This document shows positions 25,354-33,739 of a stretch of DNA of 64,000 nucleotides, one piece after another. The notes under the pieces are model-generated. The model was not told where the DNA came from and did no database searches. It saw only the letters and a list, made by a program, of their open reading frames with translations. Position numbers and translations under genes: made by a program. Numbering within the stretch: the stretch's first letter is position 1; each line of letters starts with the position of its first letter. Source of the DNA: Atlantibacter sp032062175 (GTDB lineage Bacteria > Pseudomonadota > Gammaproteobacteria > Enterobacterales > Enterobacteriaceae); contig NZ_DAMBQK010000001.1 in the NCBI RefSeq assembly GCF_032062175.1, positions 124,001-188,000 on the forward strand, written 5' to 3'.

Positions 25354-26553
25354 ATGTTAAAAGTAGAAATGCTGTCAACGGGCGACGAAGTGCTGCACGG
25401 TCAAATCGTTGATACCAATGCCGCCTGGCTCGCTGATTATTTTTTTAACCAGGGTGTCCCGCTTTCCCGCCGCAATACCGTTGGCGACAAACTCGAAGAT
25501 TTAGTGGCCGTGCTGCTTGAACGCAGCCAGCGTGCCGATATTCTCATCGTCAACGGCGGCCTCGGCCCAACCAGCGACGACCTGAGCGCCGAAGCCGCCG
25601 CGCAGGCGCTGGGCGAAGAGCTGGTGCTGCATGAGGAATGGCTGGAGCATATGGCGCAGTTCTTTTCCGAACGTGGCCGCGTGATGGCGCCCAGCAACCG
25701 CAAACAGGCGCTGATCCCCGCCAGCAGTGAAATGATTGATAACCCGGTGGGCACCGCCTGCGGCTTTGCCATCACCCTCAACCGCTGCCGCATTTTCTTC
25801 ACGCCGGGCGTCCCTTCTGAATTCAAACAGATGGTGCAGCAGGAAATCCTGCCGCGCCTGCAAAAAAGCGTTGCGCTGCCGTCCGCGCCGGTGTGCCTGC
25901 GCTTAACGACGTTTGGCCGTTCGGAAAGCGATCTGGCCCAAAGCCTTGACGGGCTCAGCCTGCCGCCAGAGGTGGTGATTGGCTATCGTTCATCAATGCC
26001 CATTATTGAACTCAAGCTGACTGGCCCTGGCGAACAGCGCGCCGCGATGGAAGCCCTGTGGCCGGAAATCCGCAAGGTAGCGGGGGAGAGCGTCATTTTT
26101 GAAGGCACCGAAGGCTTACCAGCACAAATCGCCCGCTGCCTTAACGAGCGCCAGCTGAGCCTGACCCTGAGCGAGCAGTTCACCGGCGGCCTGCTGGCAC
26201 TCCAGCTTTCCCGCGAGAGCGCGCCGTTGCTGGCGAGCGAAGTCGTGCCCGCCCAGCCGGAGACCCTGACCCAGACTGCTCACTGGACCGCAGAGCGGCG
26301 GATTAACCATTTCGCCGGGCTGGCGCTGGCGGTCTCAGGACTCGAAGAAGATCACCTTAATTTTGCGCTGTCGACCCCGGAAGGCACCCACGCGCTGCGC
26401 GTGAAGTTCAACACCACCCGCCATAGCTTGCAGACCCGCCAGGAAGTGTGCGCCATGATGGCGTTAAACATTCTGCGCCGCTGGCTGAATGGCAAGGATA
26501 TCGCCAGCGATCACGGCTGGATCAACGTGGTGGAATCGGTGTTTATTGAGTAA
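25354..26553 (+). CDS. yfaY: CinA-like protein YfaY
   Basis: A 399-residue CinA-family protein (E. coli YfaY, 400 residues). The N-terminal half is a molybdopterin-binding-like domain typical of CinA (MLSTGDEVLHGQIVDTNAAWLA, then NGGLGPTSDDLSAEA near residue 75 and FTPGVPSEFKQM near residue 155). The C-terminal half is a degenerate version of the NMN-deamidase (PncC) domain: the segment SLTLSEQFTGGLLALQL stands where active CinA proteins have a catalytic serine/lysine core. Its function is not established. GCGGAG precedes the ATG. Confidence 0.92.
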   Translation: MLKVEMLSTGDEVLHGQIVDTNAAWLADYFFNQGVPLSRRNTVGDKLEDLVAVLLERSQRADILIVNGGLGPTSDDLSAEAAAQALGEELVLHEEWLEHMAQFFSERGRVMAPSNRKQALIPASSEMIDNPVGTACGFAITLNRCRIFFTPGVPSEFKQMVQQEILPRLQKSVALPSAPVCLRLTTFGRSESDLAQSLDGLSLPPEVVIGYRSSMPIIELKLTGPGEQRAAMEALWPEIRKVAGESVIFEGTEGLPAQIARCLNERQLSLTLSEQFTGGLLALQLSRESAPLLASEVVPAQPETLTQTAHWTAERRINHFAGLALAVSGLEEDHLNFALSTPEGTHALRVKFNTTRHSLQTRQEVCAMMALNILRRWLNGKDIASDHGWINVVESVFIE

Positions 26554-26559
26554 CGGCGT

Positions 26560-26580
26560 CGCCGGGCGTTATGCCCGGCG
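26560..26580. repeat. GC-rich palindrome between yfaY and glpC
   Basis: CGCCGGGC (26560-26567) and GCCCGGCG (26573-26580) form an 8-bp stem around GTTAT, between the convergent yfaY and glpC stops. No U tract is present on either strand. It uses the same CCGGGC/GCCCGG core as the nuoL-nuoM palindrome. Confidence 0.5.
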
Positions 26581-26584
26581 CATG

Positions 26585-27781
26585 TCAGGCCAGCGCCTGC
26601 GCCAGCAGGGTAATCGGATGTTCACAACGTTTGCTGGTGGACATCTCGATTTGCCATTTGCAGGTTTCGCAGTCGGTGATCACCAGATCCACGCCGCTCT
26701 CTTCAATCTGCTTAAACAGCGGTTCGCCGATGGCCTGCGAGGTCGGGTAGTTCTCGGATTTAAAACCGTAGGTCCCGGCAATTCCGCAGCAGCGCGAATC
26801 CAGCACCAGCACCTCCACGCCGGGAATGCGTTTCAGCAATTCCAGGGTGTAGATCGCCCAGCCCATTTTTTCCATATGGCAGGGGGTGTGATAGGCCACG
26901 CGCAGCGGCGTCGGCTTGAGATTCAGCGTTGCGCCGTCTTCCAGTCTGCGCCACAGAAAGCGCGTTGCCAGTTCAATGCTGTCGCGCAGCGGGGTGGTAT
27001 CCACGTTCAGCACGTGCGGGTATTCATCGCGCAGGGTGAAGGTGCAGGTCGACGAGGTGGCGATCACCGGCAGATGGCGTTCAACAATCGCTTCTTCCAG
27101 CGAACGGGCATTCACCCGCGCCTGTTTACGGGCTTTATCGACAAACCCGTTGGCGATCAGCGGTACGCCGCAGCACTTTTCTTTGCTCAGCAGCTCCACA
27201 CCGATGTTCATGGCGTTAAACACTGTGACCAGGTCTTTGCCGAGAGTGGAATTGTTGTAATTGACGTAGCAGCCGTGGAAAAACGCCACTTTATCGGCGA
27301 ACTGCGCCTGGGCCGCCGCCTGTTTGCGATACCACTGGCGGAAGGTGCCGAACGCGTATTTCGGCAGGCTGCGGCGATGGTCGATTTTCAACGCCTTATC
27401 CAATAGCTCGCGCACCGGTTTCATGCCGGTGGCGGCATTGACCAGCGGCGCAAACGGCGTGGAGAGCGAGCCCATGATGTCGGTATGGCTGAGCAGCGCA
27501 TCGCGCAGCGACGGGTTATGCGGCGCATATTCCGCTCTGGCGCGCTGAATGATGTCGCCGATTTTGACGTCCGACGGGCAGGCCACTTCGCAGCGCTTGC
27601 AGTTGGTGCAGTATTTAAGCGCCTCGTCGTACAGCGTCGGGTCTTTAAGACGCAGCCGTGCGCCGTCCGGCCCGGCCTGTTTCGGTCCGGGATAGTGCGG
27701 GTTGGCGCGGCTTACCGGGCAGGCGGTAGTGCAAACGGTGCATTTAATGCAGCTTTCGAAACCGGTCTCCCTCAGGCTCAT
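26585..27781 (-). CDS. glpC: Anaerobic glycerol-3-phosphate dehydrogenase subunit C
   Basis: GlpC, 398 residues, is the membrane-anchoring iron-sulfur subunit of the anaerobic glycerol-3-phosphate dehydrogenase that passes electrons to the menaquinone pool. Two N-terminal [4Fe-4S] motifs are visible (CIKCTVCTTACP and CTNCKRCEVACP). They are followed by two CCG-type cysteine-rich domains (KEKCCGVPL and SRCCGIAGTYG with upstream cysteines). The ATG at 27781 overlaps the glpB stop (ATGA); the upstream extension of the frame is inside glpB and is rejected. Confidence 0.96.
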   Translation of the reverse strand: MSLRETGFESCIKCTVCTTACPVSRANPHYPGPKQAGPDGARLRLKDPTLYDEALKYCTNCKRCEVACPSDVKIGDIIQRARAEYAPHNPSLRDALLSHTDIMGSLSTPFAPLVNAATGMKPVRELLDKALKIDHRRSLPKYAFGTFRQWYRKQAAAQAQFADKVAFFHGCYVNYNNSTLGKDLVTVFNAMNIGVELLSKEKCCGVPLIANGFVDKARKQARVNARSLEEAIVERHLPVIATSSTCTFTLRDEYPHVLNVDTTPLRDSIELATRFLWRRLEDGATLNLKPTPLRVAYHTPCHMEKMGWAIYTLELLKRIPGVEVLVLDSRCCGIAGTYGFKSENYPTSQAIGEPLFKQIEESGVDLVITDCETCKWQIEMSTSKRCEHPITLLAQALA

Positions 27782-29034
27782 AATCTGCTCCCTGTATGAA
27801 TAATCTGTTGGGCGGCGTGCAGGGCGGTAATGGCGCACACGCCGCCGCCGCAGCCCTGGGTGATGGGATCGAACCCGCCGAGAACGGTGCCGATGGCGTA
27901 CACGCCGTCCAGGGTTTCACCGTTACGCGACGGCTGGAGACGATCGTTGGTTTTTACGCCGATGGACTGCCAGGGCTGGGCGTGGAAAAAGTCCGGGTGG
28001 CTCCAGTCGCCGTTAGCGGCGTAATCATGCAGATCCAGATCGAAAATCGCTTCGCGAACCCGCTGGCGCTCGGCCACCAGTCCATTGCTGAAGAAGCTGC
28101 CGCTGGCGAGCACCACGTGCCGTGCCTTGAGGGCGATATCGCCATGATTGCGGGTCCACACCTGGTGTAACCCCGCTTCGTTGCGCGTGACGCGGTTTAC
28201 CGCGTCGCCTTCCATAATAATGCCGCCGGTCTGACGGAAATAACGCGCCAGCGCGTTATGCATCCGCATCCCCGGCACCGACGGCGGCAGGGTAGGGATA
28301 AAATTCAGCGCGCAGGGCAGGGCGTGCTGTAACTGCGCGGGCAGGTCCGGCTGCTCCAGGCCTACCACGGCGGGCAGCAGCAGCGCGTCATAGCCTGGCG
28401 CGAGGGCGGTCAGCTCGTTGAGCAGTTCCGGCGTGTAGCGCGCATCGTCGAGCATCCGGGCAATGTTCACCGAGCGGAATTCACTGGGGTTCTGGCGCAA
28501 CACGTCCAGCACCGGCAGCGCCAGCTCGGCGGTATCGGCCTCGATACCCTGCTGTTTCAATTGCTCGGCCACCATCAGCGGTTCGAAGTCGAGAAAACCT
28601 GCGATGCCCACCACGCGAATGCGTTTTCCGGACAGCGGTGCACAGGGCGCATCCTGCTGGCTCAGCCATGCGGTGCGCCACTGGCCGAGCGGCGTCAGCC
28701 GTGAATGGGCGTAGCGCCAGTGGCCCTGTAATGTCAGCCCTGCGCGGGCTAACAGGGCTTCGGCATGGTCAGCATAATCCAGCACCGCCGCCGCGCCCGG
28801 ATGGGCATACGGATGCTGTGGGGACTGGTTGATTAACTCGCACAGGCCAGTTTCGATATCGCTAACCGGCGTGCCGTCGGCAAGATGGCTGAGTAAATCC
28901 AGCGAGCCGGATGAGAAGTGCAGAGCGCTCTGGCCCCGGCTGACAATCGCGCAGCGCAGACCCGCTTCGCCGAGCGTGATCCCGCACAGCAATCCTGCGA
29001 GGCCGCCGCCGATAATCACGCTATCAAATTTCAT
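27778..29034 (-). CDS. glpB: Anaerobic glycerol-3-phosphate dehydrogenase subunit B
   Basis: GlpB, 418 residues (E. coli 419), is the second flavin-containing subunit of the anaerobic dehydrogenase. An N-terminal Rossmann motif is visible (DSVIIGGGLAGLLCGI), and a C-terminal FAD-family segment (YAIGTVLGGFDPITQGCGGG) closes the fold. The start at MKFDSV lies 11 nt inside the glpA coding end, indicating tight coupling; the longer frame upstream is within glpA. Confidence 0.95.
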   Translation of the reverse strand: MKFDSVIIGGGLAGLLCGITLGEAGLRCAIVSRGQSALHFSSGSLDLLSHLADGTPVSDIETGLCELINQSPQHPYAHPGAAAVLDYADHAEALLARAGLTLQGHWRYAHSRLTPLGQWRTAWLSQQDAPCAPLSGKRIRVVGIAGFLDFEPLMVAEQLKQQGIEADTAELALPVLDVLRQNPSEFRSVNIARMLDDARYTPELLNELTALAPGYDALLLPAVVGLEQPDLPAQLQHALPCALNFIPTLPPSVPGMRMHNALARYFRQTGGIIMEGDAVNRVTRNEAGLHQVWTRNHGDIALKARHVVLASGSFFSNGLVAERQRVREAIFDLDLHDYAANGDWSHPDFFHAQPWQSIGVKTNDRLQPSRNGETLDGVYAIGTVLGGFDPITQGCGGGVCAITALHAAQQIIHTGSRL

Positions 29035-30643
29035 GGCGTTGTTCCTTTTCCAGTCCGCATAATCCCTGGTAAACCCAACGGGTAAATTCCGCCTCGCGTA
29101 ACGCATCCCCATACGCGACGGGGGCGATGCCTTTCCAGCGCTCGTTAAGGAACTGCGACAGTTCGCGGCAGGATTGCACCCCGCTCATCACCCCGAAGCG
29201 CTGCAATAATCCGGCGGCGCGGCAGGCGCACAACTCGCCCTGGCAGGTGCCCATGCCGATGCGGGTGCGGCGGCGTAAGTCCACCAGTTTGGTGACCGCT
29301 AATGATTCCACGGCGTAGCGCACTTCGCTGGCAGTGACCGCCTCGCATTCGCACACCAGGCTTTGGTTAAGCCGCGCGTCGTTCAGCCACTCGGCGGCGC
29401 GTTCGCCGTGGCGATACACGGCGGAACCGCGCAGCATGGTCGGCAGGGAGATCACTTTGCGCAGCGTGGTCTCCGGTTCTTCGCGCGAGCCGGGCAGCGG
29501 CGCGCTGGCGGTGGTGCAGGGCGTGGTGTTGCCCAGCTTGCGGCATACCGCGTCAGTGGCCCATTCCGCCATCAGCCGGTAGGTCATCAGTTTGCCGCCG
29601 GTGATGGTGATAAACCCGTCCAGCCCGTCGCGCTCAGCGTGATCCAGCAGCACAATGCCGCGGCTGACGTTGCGACCGCTGGGATCGTCATCAGTAGCTA
29701 CCAGCGGGCGGACGCCGGAGTAGGCGCGCAGAATGCGGGTTTGCGCCATACGCGGCGCCAGTTTTGCCCCTTCGCGTAGCAGGATGTCCACTTCGCTGGC
29801 GGTGACGCGGGTATTGTCGATTTGGTCGTAGTCAACGCGGCTGGAGGTGGTGCCAATCAGTGAAATGGTGTCGCCGGGCACCAGAATATCGGCGTCGGCG
29901 GGTTTGCGGCAGCGGTTAATCACATGTTGATTTATGCGATGGCCGAGTATCAGTAACGCGCCTTTGGCAGGCAGCATCCGGATGCGCAAATCGGCGTACT
30001 CAGCGATATGCGCCCCCCAGATCCCGGCGGCATTCACCACCACGTCGGCGTAGATTTCGCGCGTTTCGCCGTGCTGATGGTCGAAAACGCGCACGCCGCG
30101 GATCTGCTCATTGTGGCGGATCAGCCCGGTCACTTCATGCCACGTATACAGCAGCGCGCCGTGTTCACGCGCATCCAGCATATTGGCGGTGGTCAGCCGG
30201 AACGGATCGACGGTGCCATCGGGCACTCGCACGCAGCCCACCAGCGCCGGGTTGACGCTGGGTTCAATCTTCAGCGCTTCCTGCGGGGTGAGTAATTCGG
30301 TGTCGATATCCGCCTGCTGGCAGGCATCGATAAACTGGCGCTGCCATTCAAACGAGTCTTCGGGCAGGGTGATAAACAGCCCGCCGGTGGGTTCTATACA
30401 GTGGCGGGCCACGCTTTTCAAAATGCGGTTTTCCGCAATGCATTCTCTTGCCGATTCTGGATCATTGACCGCATAGCGCGCGCCGCTGTGTAGTAACCCG
30501 TGGTTGCGCCCGGTCGCGCCGGTGGCAAAGTCGTGGCGCTCCAGTAAGATGGCCCTGAGGCCGCGTCGCGCGCAGTCTCTGGCAATACCCGCGCCGGTCG
30601 CGCCGCCGCCGATTATCACCACATCCGCTTGTTCTGGTCTCAT
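29024..30643 (-). CDS. glpA: Anaerobic glycerol-3-phosphate dehydrogenase subunit A
   Basis: GlpA, 539 residues, is the catalytic FAD subunit oxidising glycerol-3-phosphate to dihydroxyacetone phosphate under anaerobic conditions. It begins with the dinucleotide-binding motif DVVIIGGGATGAGIARDCA and contains the family segment TGATGRNHGLLHSGARYA. The C-terminal region has a BFD-type [2Fe-2S] domain with cysteines in VCECE and GTCQGELCACR. It is first in the glpABC operon and divergent from glpT. Confidence 0.97.
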   Translation of the reverse strand: MRPEQADVVIIGGGATGAGIARDCARRGLRAILLERHDFATGATGRNHGLLHSGARYAVNDPESARECIAENRILKSVARHCIEPTGGLFITLPEDSFEWQRQFIDACQQADIDTELLTPQEALKIEPSVNPALVGCVRVPDGTVDPFRLTTANMLDAREHGALLYTWHEVTGLIRHNEQIRGVRVFDHQHGETREIYADVVVNAAGIWGAHIAEYADLRIRMLPAKGALLILGHRINQHVINRCRKPADADILVPGDTISLIGTTSSRVDYDQIDNTRVTASEVDILLREGAKLAPRMAQTRILRAYSGVRPLVATDDDPSGRNVSRGIVLLDHAERDGLDGFITITGGKLMTYRLMAEWATDAVCRKLGNTTPCTTASAPLPGSREEPETTLRKVISLPTMLRGSAVYRHGERAAEWLNDARLNQSLVCECEAVTASEVRYAVESLAVTKLVDLRRRTRIGMGTCQGELCACRAAGLLQRFGVMSGVQSCRELSQFLNERWKGIAPVAYGDALREAEFTRWVYQGLCGLEKEQRHEI

Positions 30644-30700
30644 CGCCTCGTCCTCTCAACACTCTGCTGTGTTAACCATTTAGCCACATTACTGGTGTGG

Positions 30701-30720
30701 TTTGTTTGATAACGAGCAAA
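30701..30720. promoter_or_regulatory. GlpR operator between glpA and glpT
   Basis: The 20-bp palindrome TTTGTTTGATAACGAGCAAA agrees at 16 of 20 positions with the known GlpR consensus built on TGTTCGAT/ATCGAACA half-sites. It lies 58 nt upstream of glpA. GlpR represses glp genes until glycerol-3-phosphate binds it. Confidence 0.75.
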
Positions 30721-30731
30721 TTCGAACGAAA

Positions 30732-30772
30732 AACGAAAATATATTCCATCGTAATGCGCTTTTTTGTTCGAT
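30732..30772. promoter_or_regulatory. Additional GlpR half-sites
   Basis: AACGAAAATA (30732-30741) and TTTGTTCGAT (30763-30772) each match one arm of the GlpR operator closely, while their partner arms are degenerate. Together with the strong palindrome at 30701 they resemble the multi-operator arrangement known at the E. coli glpTQ-glpACB control region. The glpA-glpT gap holds nothing else certain besides the CRP site. Confidence 0.5.
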
Positions 30773-30793
30773 TGTAATAAAAGTGAAACAATA

Positions 30794-30809
30794 TGTGCGA
30801 TGTTTCACA
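30794..30809. promoter_or_regulatory. CRP-binding site upstream of glpT
   Basis: TGTGC-N6-TCACA differs from the CRP consensus core TGTGA-N6-TCACA at one position. It lies about 100 nt upstream of the glpT start, consistent with the known catabolite control of this region. Confidence 0.7.
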
Positions 30810-30906
30810 GCATTTGCATTTAATTTTGACTACTATCACGCTCGGAAAAGAAAGTTTCCGTTGTCTTTTGTTTTCGTTGAGTACTTATCTGGGCCTGGAG
30901 AGAGCA

Positions 30907-32259
30907 ATGCTAAGTATCTTTAAACCTGCAGCACATTCGGCAAGATTGCCTGCAGAAAAGATCGATCCCGTTTACCGCCGGTTACGCTGGCAGATTTTCA
31001 TGGGGATATTTTTTGGGTACGCGGCCTATTATCTGGTGCGAAAAAACTTCGCGCTGGCAATGCCGTATTTGATTGAACAAGGATTTTCACGCGGGGACCT
31101 GGGTTTTGCGCTGTCGGGCATTTCCATTGCTTACGGCTTCTCGAAGTTCATCATGGGGTCGGTTTCTGACCGCTCCAACCCGCGCGTGTTTCTGCCTGCC
31201 GGTTTGATTCTGGCGGCGGCGGTAATGTTGTTTATGGGTTTCGTGCCCTGGGCGACATCGAGCATTGCGATTATGTTCGTACTGCTGTTCCTGTGCGGCT
31301 GGTTCCAGGGCATGGGGTGGCCGCCGTGTGGCCGTACTATGGTGCACTGGTGGTCGCAGAAAGAGCGCGGCGGGATTGTCTCGGTATGGAACTGCGCCCA
31401 TAACGTGGGCGGCGGGCTTCCTCCGCTGCTGTTCCTGCTCGGTATGGCGTGGTTTAACGACTGGAAAGCGGCGCTGTATATGCCGGCATTCGGGGCCATC
31501 ATCGTGGCGCTGATTGCCTTTGCGCTGATGCGTGATACCCCGCAATCCTGCGGTCTGCCGCCGATTGAAGAGTACAAAAACGACTACCCGGATGATTACA
31601 GCGATAAGCACGAAGAAGAGCTGACCGCGAAGCAGATTTTTATGCAGTACATACTGCCTAATAAACTGCTGTGGTATATCGCTATCGCTAACGTGTTTGT
31701 CTACCTGCTGCGTTACGGCATCCTCGACTGGTCACCGACCTATCTGCGTGAAGTGAAGCATTTCGCGCTGGATAAATCCTCCTGGGCCTACTTCCTGTAT
31801 GAGTATGCGGGAATACCAGGCACGCTGCTGTGCGGCTGGATGTCGGACAAAGTGTTCCGGGGCAACCGTGGCGCAACCGGCGTGTTCTTTATGACGCTGG
31901 TGACCATCGCGACCATCGTTTACTGGCTCAACCCGGCGGGCAACCCGCACGTGGATATGGCCTGTATGATCATTATCGGCTTCCTGATTTATGGTCCGGT
32001 GATGCTGATTGGTCTGCATGCGCTGGAGCTGGCACCGAAAAAAGCGGCGGGTACGGCGGCAGGCTTCACCGGTCTGTTTGGTTATCTCGGCGGTTCGGTT
32101 GCCGCGAGCGCCATTGTCGGTTACACCGTGGACTTCTTCGGCTGGGACGGCGGCTTTATGGTGATGATCGGCGGCAGCATTTTAGCGGTGCTGTTGTTGA
32201 TCGTGGTAATGATTGGTGAGCGTAAGCATCACCAGGAAGTGCTCGCGAAACGCGGGTAA
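30907..32259 (+). CDS. glpT: Glycerol-3-phosphate:phosphate antiporter
   Basis: GlpT, 450 residues (E. coli 452), is a 12-helix MFS antiporter importing sn-glycerol-3-phosphate in exchange for phosphate; it also admits fosfomycin in E. coli. The substrate-binding Arg45 is present in YYLVRKNFALAMPYL. The A-motif-like loop reads GSVSDRSNPR. The upstream frame extension is non-coding; ATG at 30907 follows GGAG and matches MLSIFKPA. In E. coli glpQ follows; here the gene ends in a terminator and glpQ is absent from this position. Confidence 0.97.
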   Translation: MLSIFKPAAHSARLPAEKIDPVYRRLRWQIFMGIFFGYAAYYLVRKNFALAMPYLIEQGFSRGDLGFALSGISIAYGFSKFIMGSVSDRSNPRVFLPAGLILAAAVMLFMGFVPWATSSIAIMFVLLFLCGWFQGMGWPPCGRTMVHWWSQKERGGIVSVWNCAHNVGGGLPPLLFLLGMAWFNDWKAALYMPAFGAIIVALIAFALMRDTPQSCGLPPIEEYKNDYPDDYSDKHEEELTAKQIFMQYILPNKLLWYIAIANVFVYLLRYGILDWSPTYLREVKHFALDKSSWAYFLYEYAGIPGTLLCGWMSDKVFRGNRGATGVFFMTLVTIATIVYWLNPAGNPHVDMACMIIIGFLIYGPVMLIGLHALELAPKKAAGTAAGFTGLFGYLGGSVAASAIVGYTVDFFGWDGGFMVMIGGSILAVLLLIVVMIGERKHHQEVLAKRG

Positions 32260-32261
32260 TA

Positions 32262-32293
32262 AAAAAGGCTGAGCTTACGGGCTCAGCCTTTTT
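32262..32293. terminator. Bidirectional intrinsic terminator between glpT and yfaE
   Basis: A 13-bp stem (AAAAAGGCTGAGC at 32262-32274 and GCTCAGCCTTTTT at 32281-32293) with a TTACGG loop has T-rich flanks on both strands. It can serve glpT on the plus strand and nrdA-nrdB-yfaE on the minus strand. Confidence 0.88.
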
Positions 32294-32298
32294 CCTTT

Positions 32299-32553
32299 CT
32301 ACAGTTCGATTTCAATATCGCCCTGCGCCCGGCAACAGCAGGGGAGAATGTCCCCCGGCTCGATAAACGCCAGCGGCTCAATCAGCCAGGTTACTTCACC
32401 TGCATGTAAACGGGTACGGCACGAACCGCAATACCCTTCACGACACTGATATTCCACCGCAATTTTATGCGACTCCAGCGCCGCCAGCAGGGAAGGGTGC
32501 TCATCCTGGCACAGCAGCTGTGCGCCAGAGAGGCGAAGCGTAATACGACCCAT
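32299..32553 (-). CDS. yfaE: [2Fe-2S] ferredoxin YfaE
   Basis: An 84-residue plant-type [2Fe-2S] ferredoxin that in E. coli helps maintain and regenerate the diferric-tyrosyl radical cofactor of NrdB. The ligands are visible as CX4CX2C (CREGYCGSC, Cys37, 42 and 45), with the fourth within PCCCR near residue 73. The ATG starts 1 nt after the nrdB stop, so it is co-translated with the reductase subunit it serves. Confidence 0.95.
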   Translation of the reverse strand: MGRITLRLSGAQLLCQDEHPSLLAALESHKIAVEYQCREGYCGSCRTRLHAGEVTWLIEPLAFIEPGDILPCCCRAQGDIEIEL

Positions 32554-32554
32554 C

Positions 32555-33685
32555 TTAAAGCTGGAAATTGCTCAGGTCGTCGGTATCGACTTCCGAGTCA
32601 ATCTGGCCGACCAGGTAAGAGCTTACTTCCACTTCCTGCGGCGCAACCTGCACGTTATCCGACACCAGCCAGGTGTTAATCCACGGAATCGGGTTGGAGC
32701 GGGTTTTGAACGGCAGATCGAGCCCAACCGCCTGCATGCGGATGTTGGTGATGTATTCCACGTACTGGCACAGAATGTCTTTGTTCAGGCCGATCATTGA
32801 GCCGTCGCGGAACAGGTAATCCGCCCACTCTTTTTCCTGCTGCGCCGCCAGTACGAACAGATCGTAAGATTCCTGTTTGCACTCTTCGGCGATTTCCGCC
32901 ATTTCCGGGTCATCCGCGCCGGAACGCATCAGGTTCAGCATGTGCTGGGTGCCGGTCAGGTGCAGCGCTTCGTCGCGGGCGATCAGGCGAATGATTTTGG
33001 CGTTGCCTTCCATCAGTTCGCGCTCGGCGAAGGCGAAGGAACAGGCAAAGCTGACGTAGAAGCGAATCGCTTCCAGCGCGTTCACGCTCATCAGGCACAG
33101 GTATAACTGCTTTTTCAGGCTACGCAGGTTAACGGTCACGGTTTTGCCGTTCACCGTGTGGGTGCCTTCGCCCAGCAGATGCCAGTAGCTGGTCATCTCG
33201 ATCAGGTCGTCGTAATAGCCGGAGATATCTTTGGCGCGCTTTAAGATTTCGTCGTTGGTGACGATATCGTCAAACACAATCGCCGGATCGTTGACGATGT
33301 TGCGGATGATATGGGTATAAGAGCGTGAGTGGATGGTCTCGGAGAACGCCCAGGTTTCTACCCAGGTTTCCAGCTCGGGAATAGAAATCAGCGGCAGCAG
33401 CGCGACGTTCGGGCTACGGCCCTGGATAGAGTCCAGCAGCGTCTGGTATTTCAGGTTGCTGATGAAGATGTGTTTTTCGTGATCCGGCAACGCCTGATAA
33501 TCGATACGGTCGCGGGAAACGTCCACTTCTTCAGGACGCCAGAAGAAGGAGAGTTGCTTTTCGATCAGCTTTTCGAAGATGTCATATTTTTGCTGATCGT
33601 AGCGGGCCACGTTAACCGACTGGCCAAAAAACATCGGCTCCAGCAACTGGTCGTTTTTGGTCTGTGAAAAGGTGGTGTATGCCAT
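32555..33685 (-). CDS. nrdB: Ribonucleoside-diphosphate reductase 1 subunit beta
   Basis: NrdB, 376 residues, is the class Ia radical-generating subunit. Counting the initiator Met, the radical tyrosine is Tyr123 in IHSRSYTHII. The diiron ligands are recognisable: Asp85 (LLDSIQ), Glu116 and His119 (SETIHS), then the later Glu and Glu/His set in RDEALHLTGTQHML. It lies 54 nt downstream of nrdA across a hairpin-bearing spacer. Confidence 0.98.
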   Translation of the reverse strand: MAYTTFSQTKNDQLLEPMFFGQSVNVARYDQQKYDIFEKLIEKQLSFFWRPEEVDVSRDRIDYQALPDHEKHIFISNLKYQTLLDSIQGRSPNVALLPLISIPELETWVETWAFSETIHSRSYTHIIRNIVNDPAIVFDDIVTNDEILKRAKDISGYYDDLIEMTSYWHLLGEGTHTVNGKTVTVNLRSLKKQLYLCLMSVNALEAIRFYVSFACSFAFAERELMEGNAKIIRLIARDEALHLTGTQHMLNLMRSGADDPEMAEIAEECKQESYDLFVLAAQQEKEWADYLFRDGSMIGLNKDILCQYVEYITNIRMQAVGLDLPFKTRSNPIPWINTWLVSDNVQVAPQEVEVSSYLVGQIDSEVDTDDLSNFQL

Positions 33686-33713
33686 GAATAAGAGTCCTGT
33701 CTTACGGAATAAA

Positions 33714-33731
33714 GGCGGGGAAATCCCCGCC
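33714..33731 (-). other. Hairpin in the nrdA-nrdB spacer
   Basis: GGCGGGGA (33714-33721) and TCCCCGCC (33724-33731) make an 8-bp GC-rich stem with a minimal loop. On the minus strand it is followed by TTTATT. It could partly attenuate transcription or protect the nrdA message, setting the ratio of alpha to beta subunit. Confidence 0.5.
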
Positions 33732-33739
33732 CTGATTTT

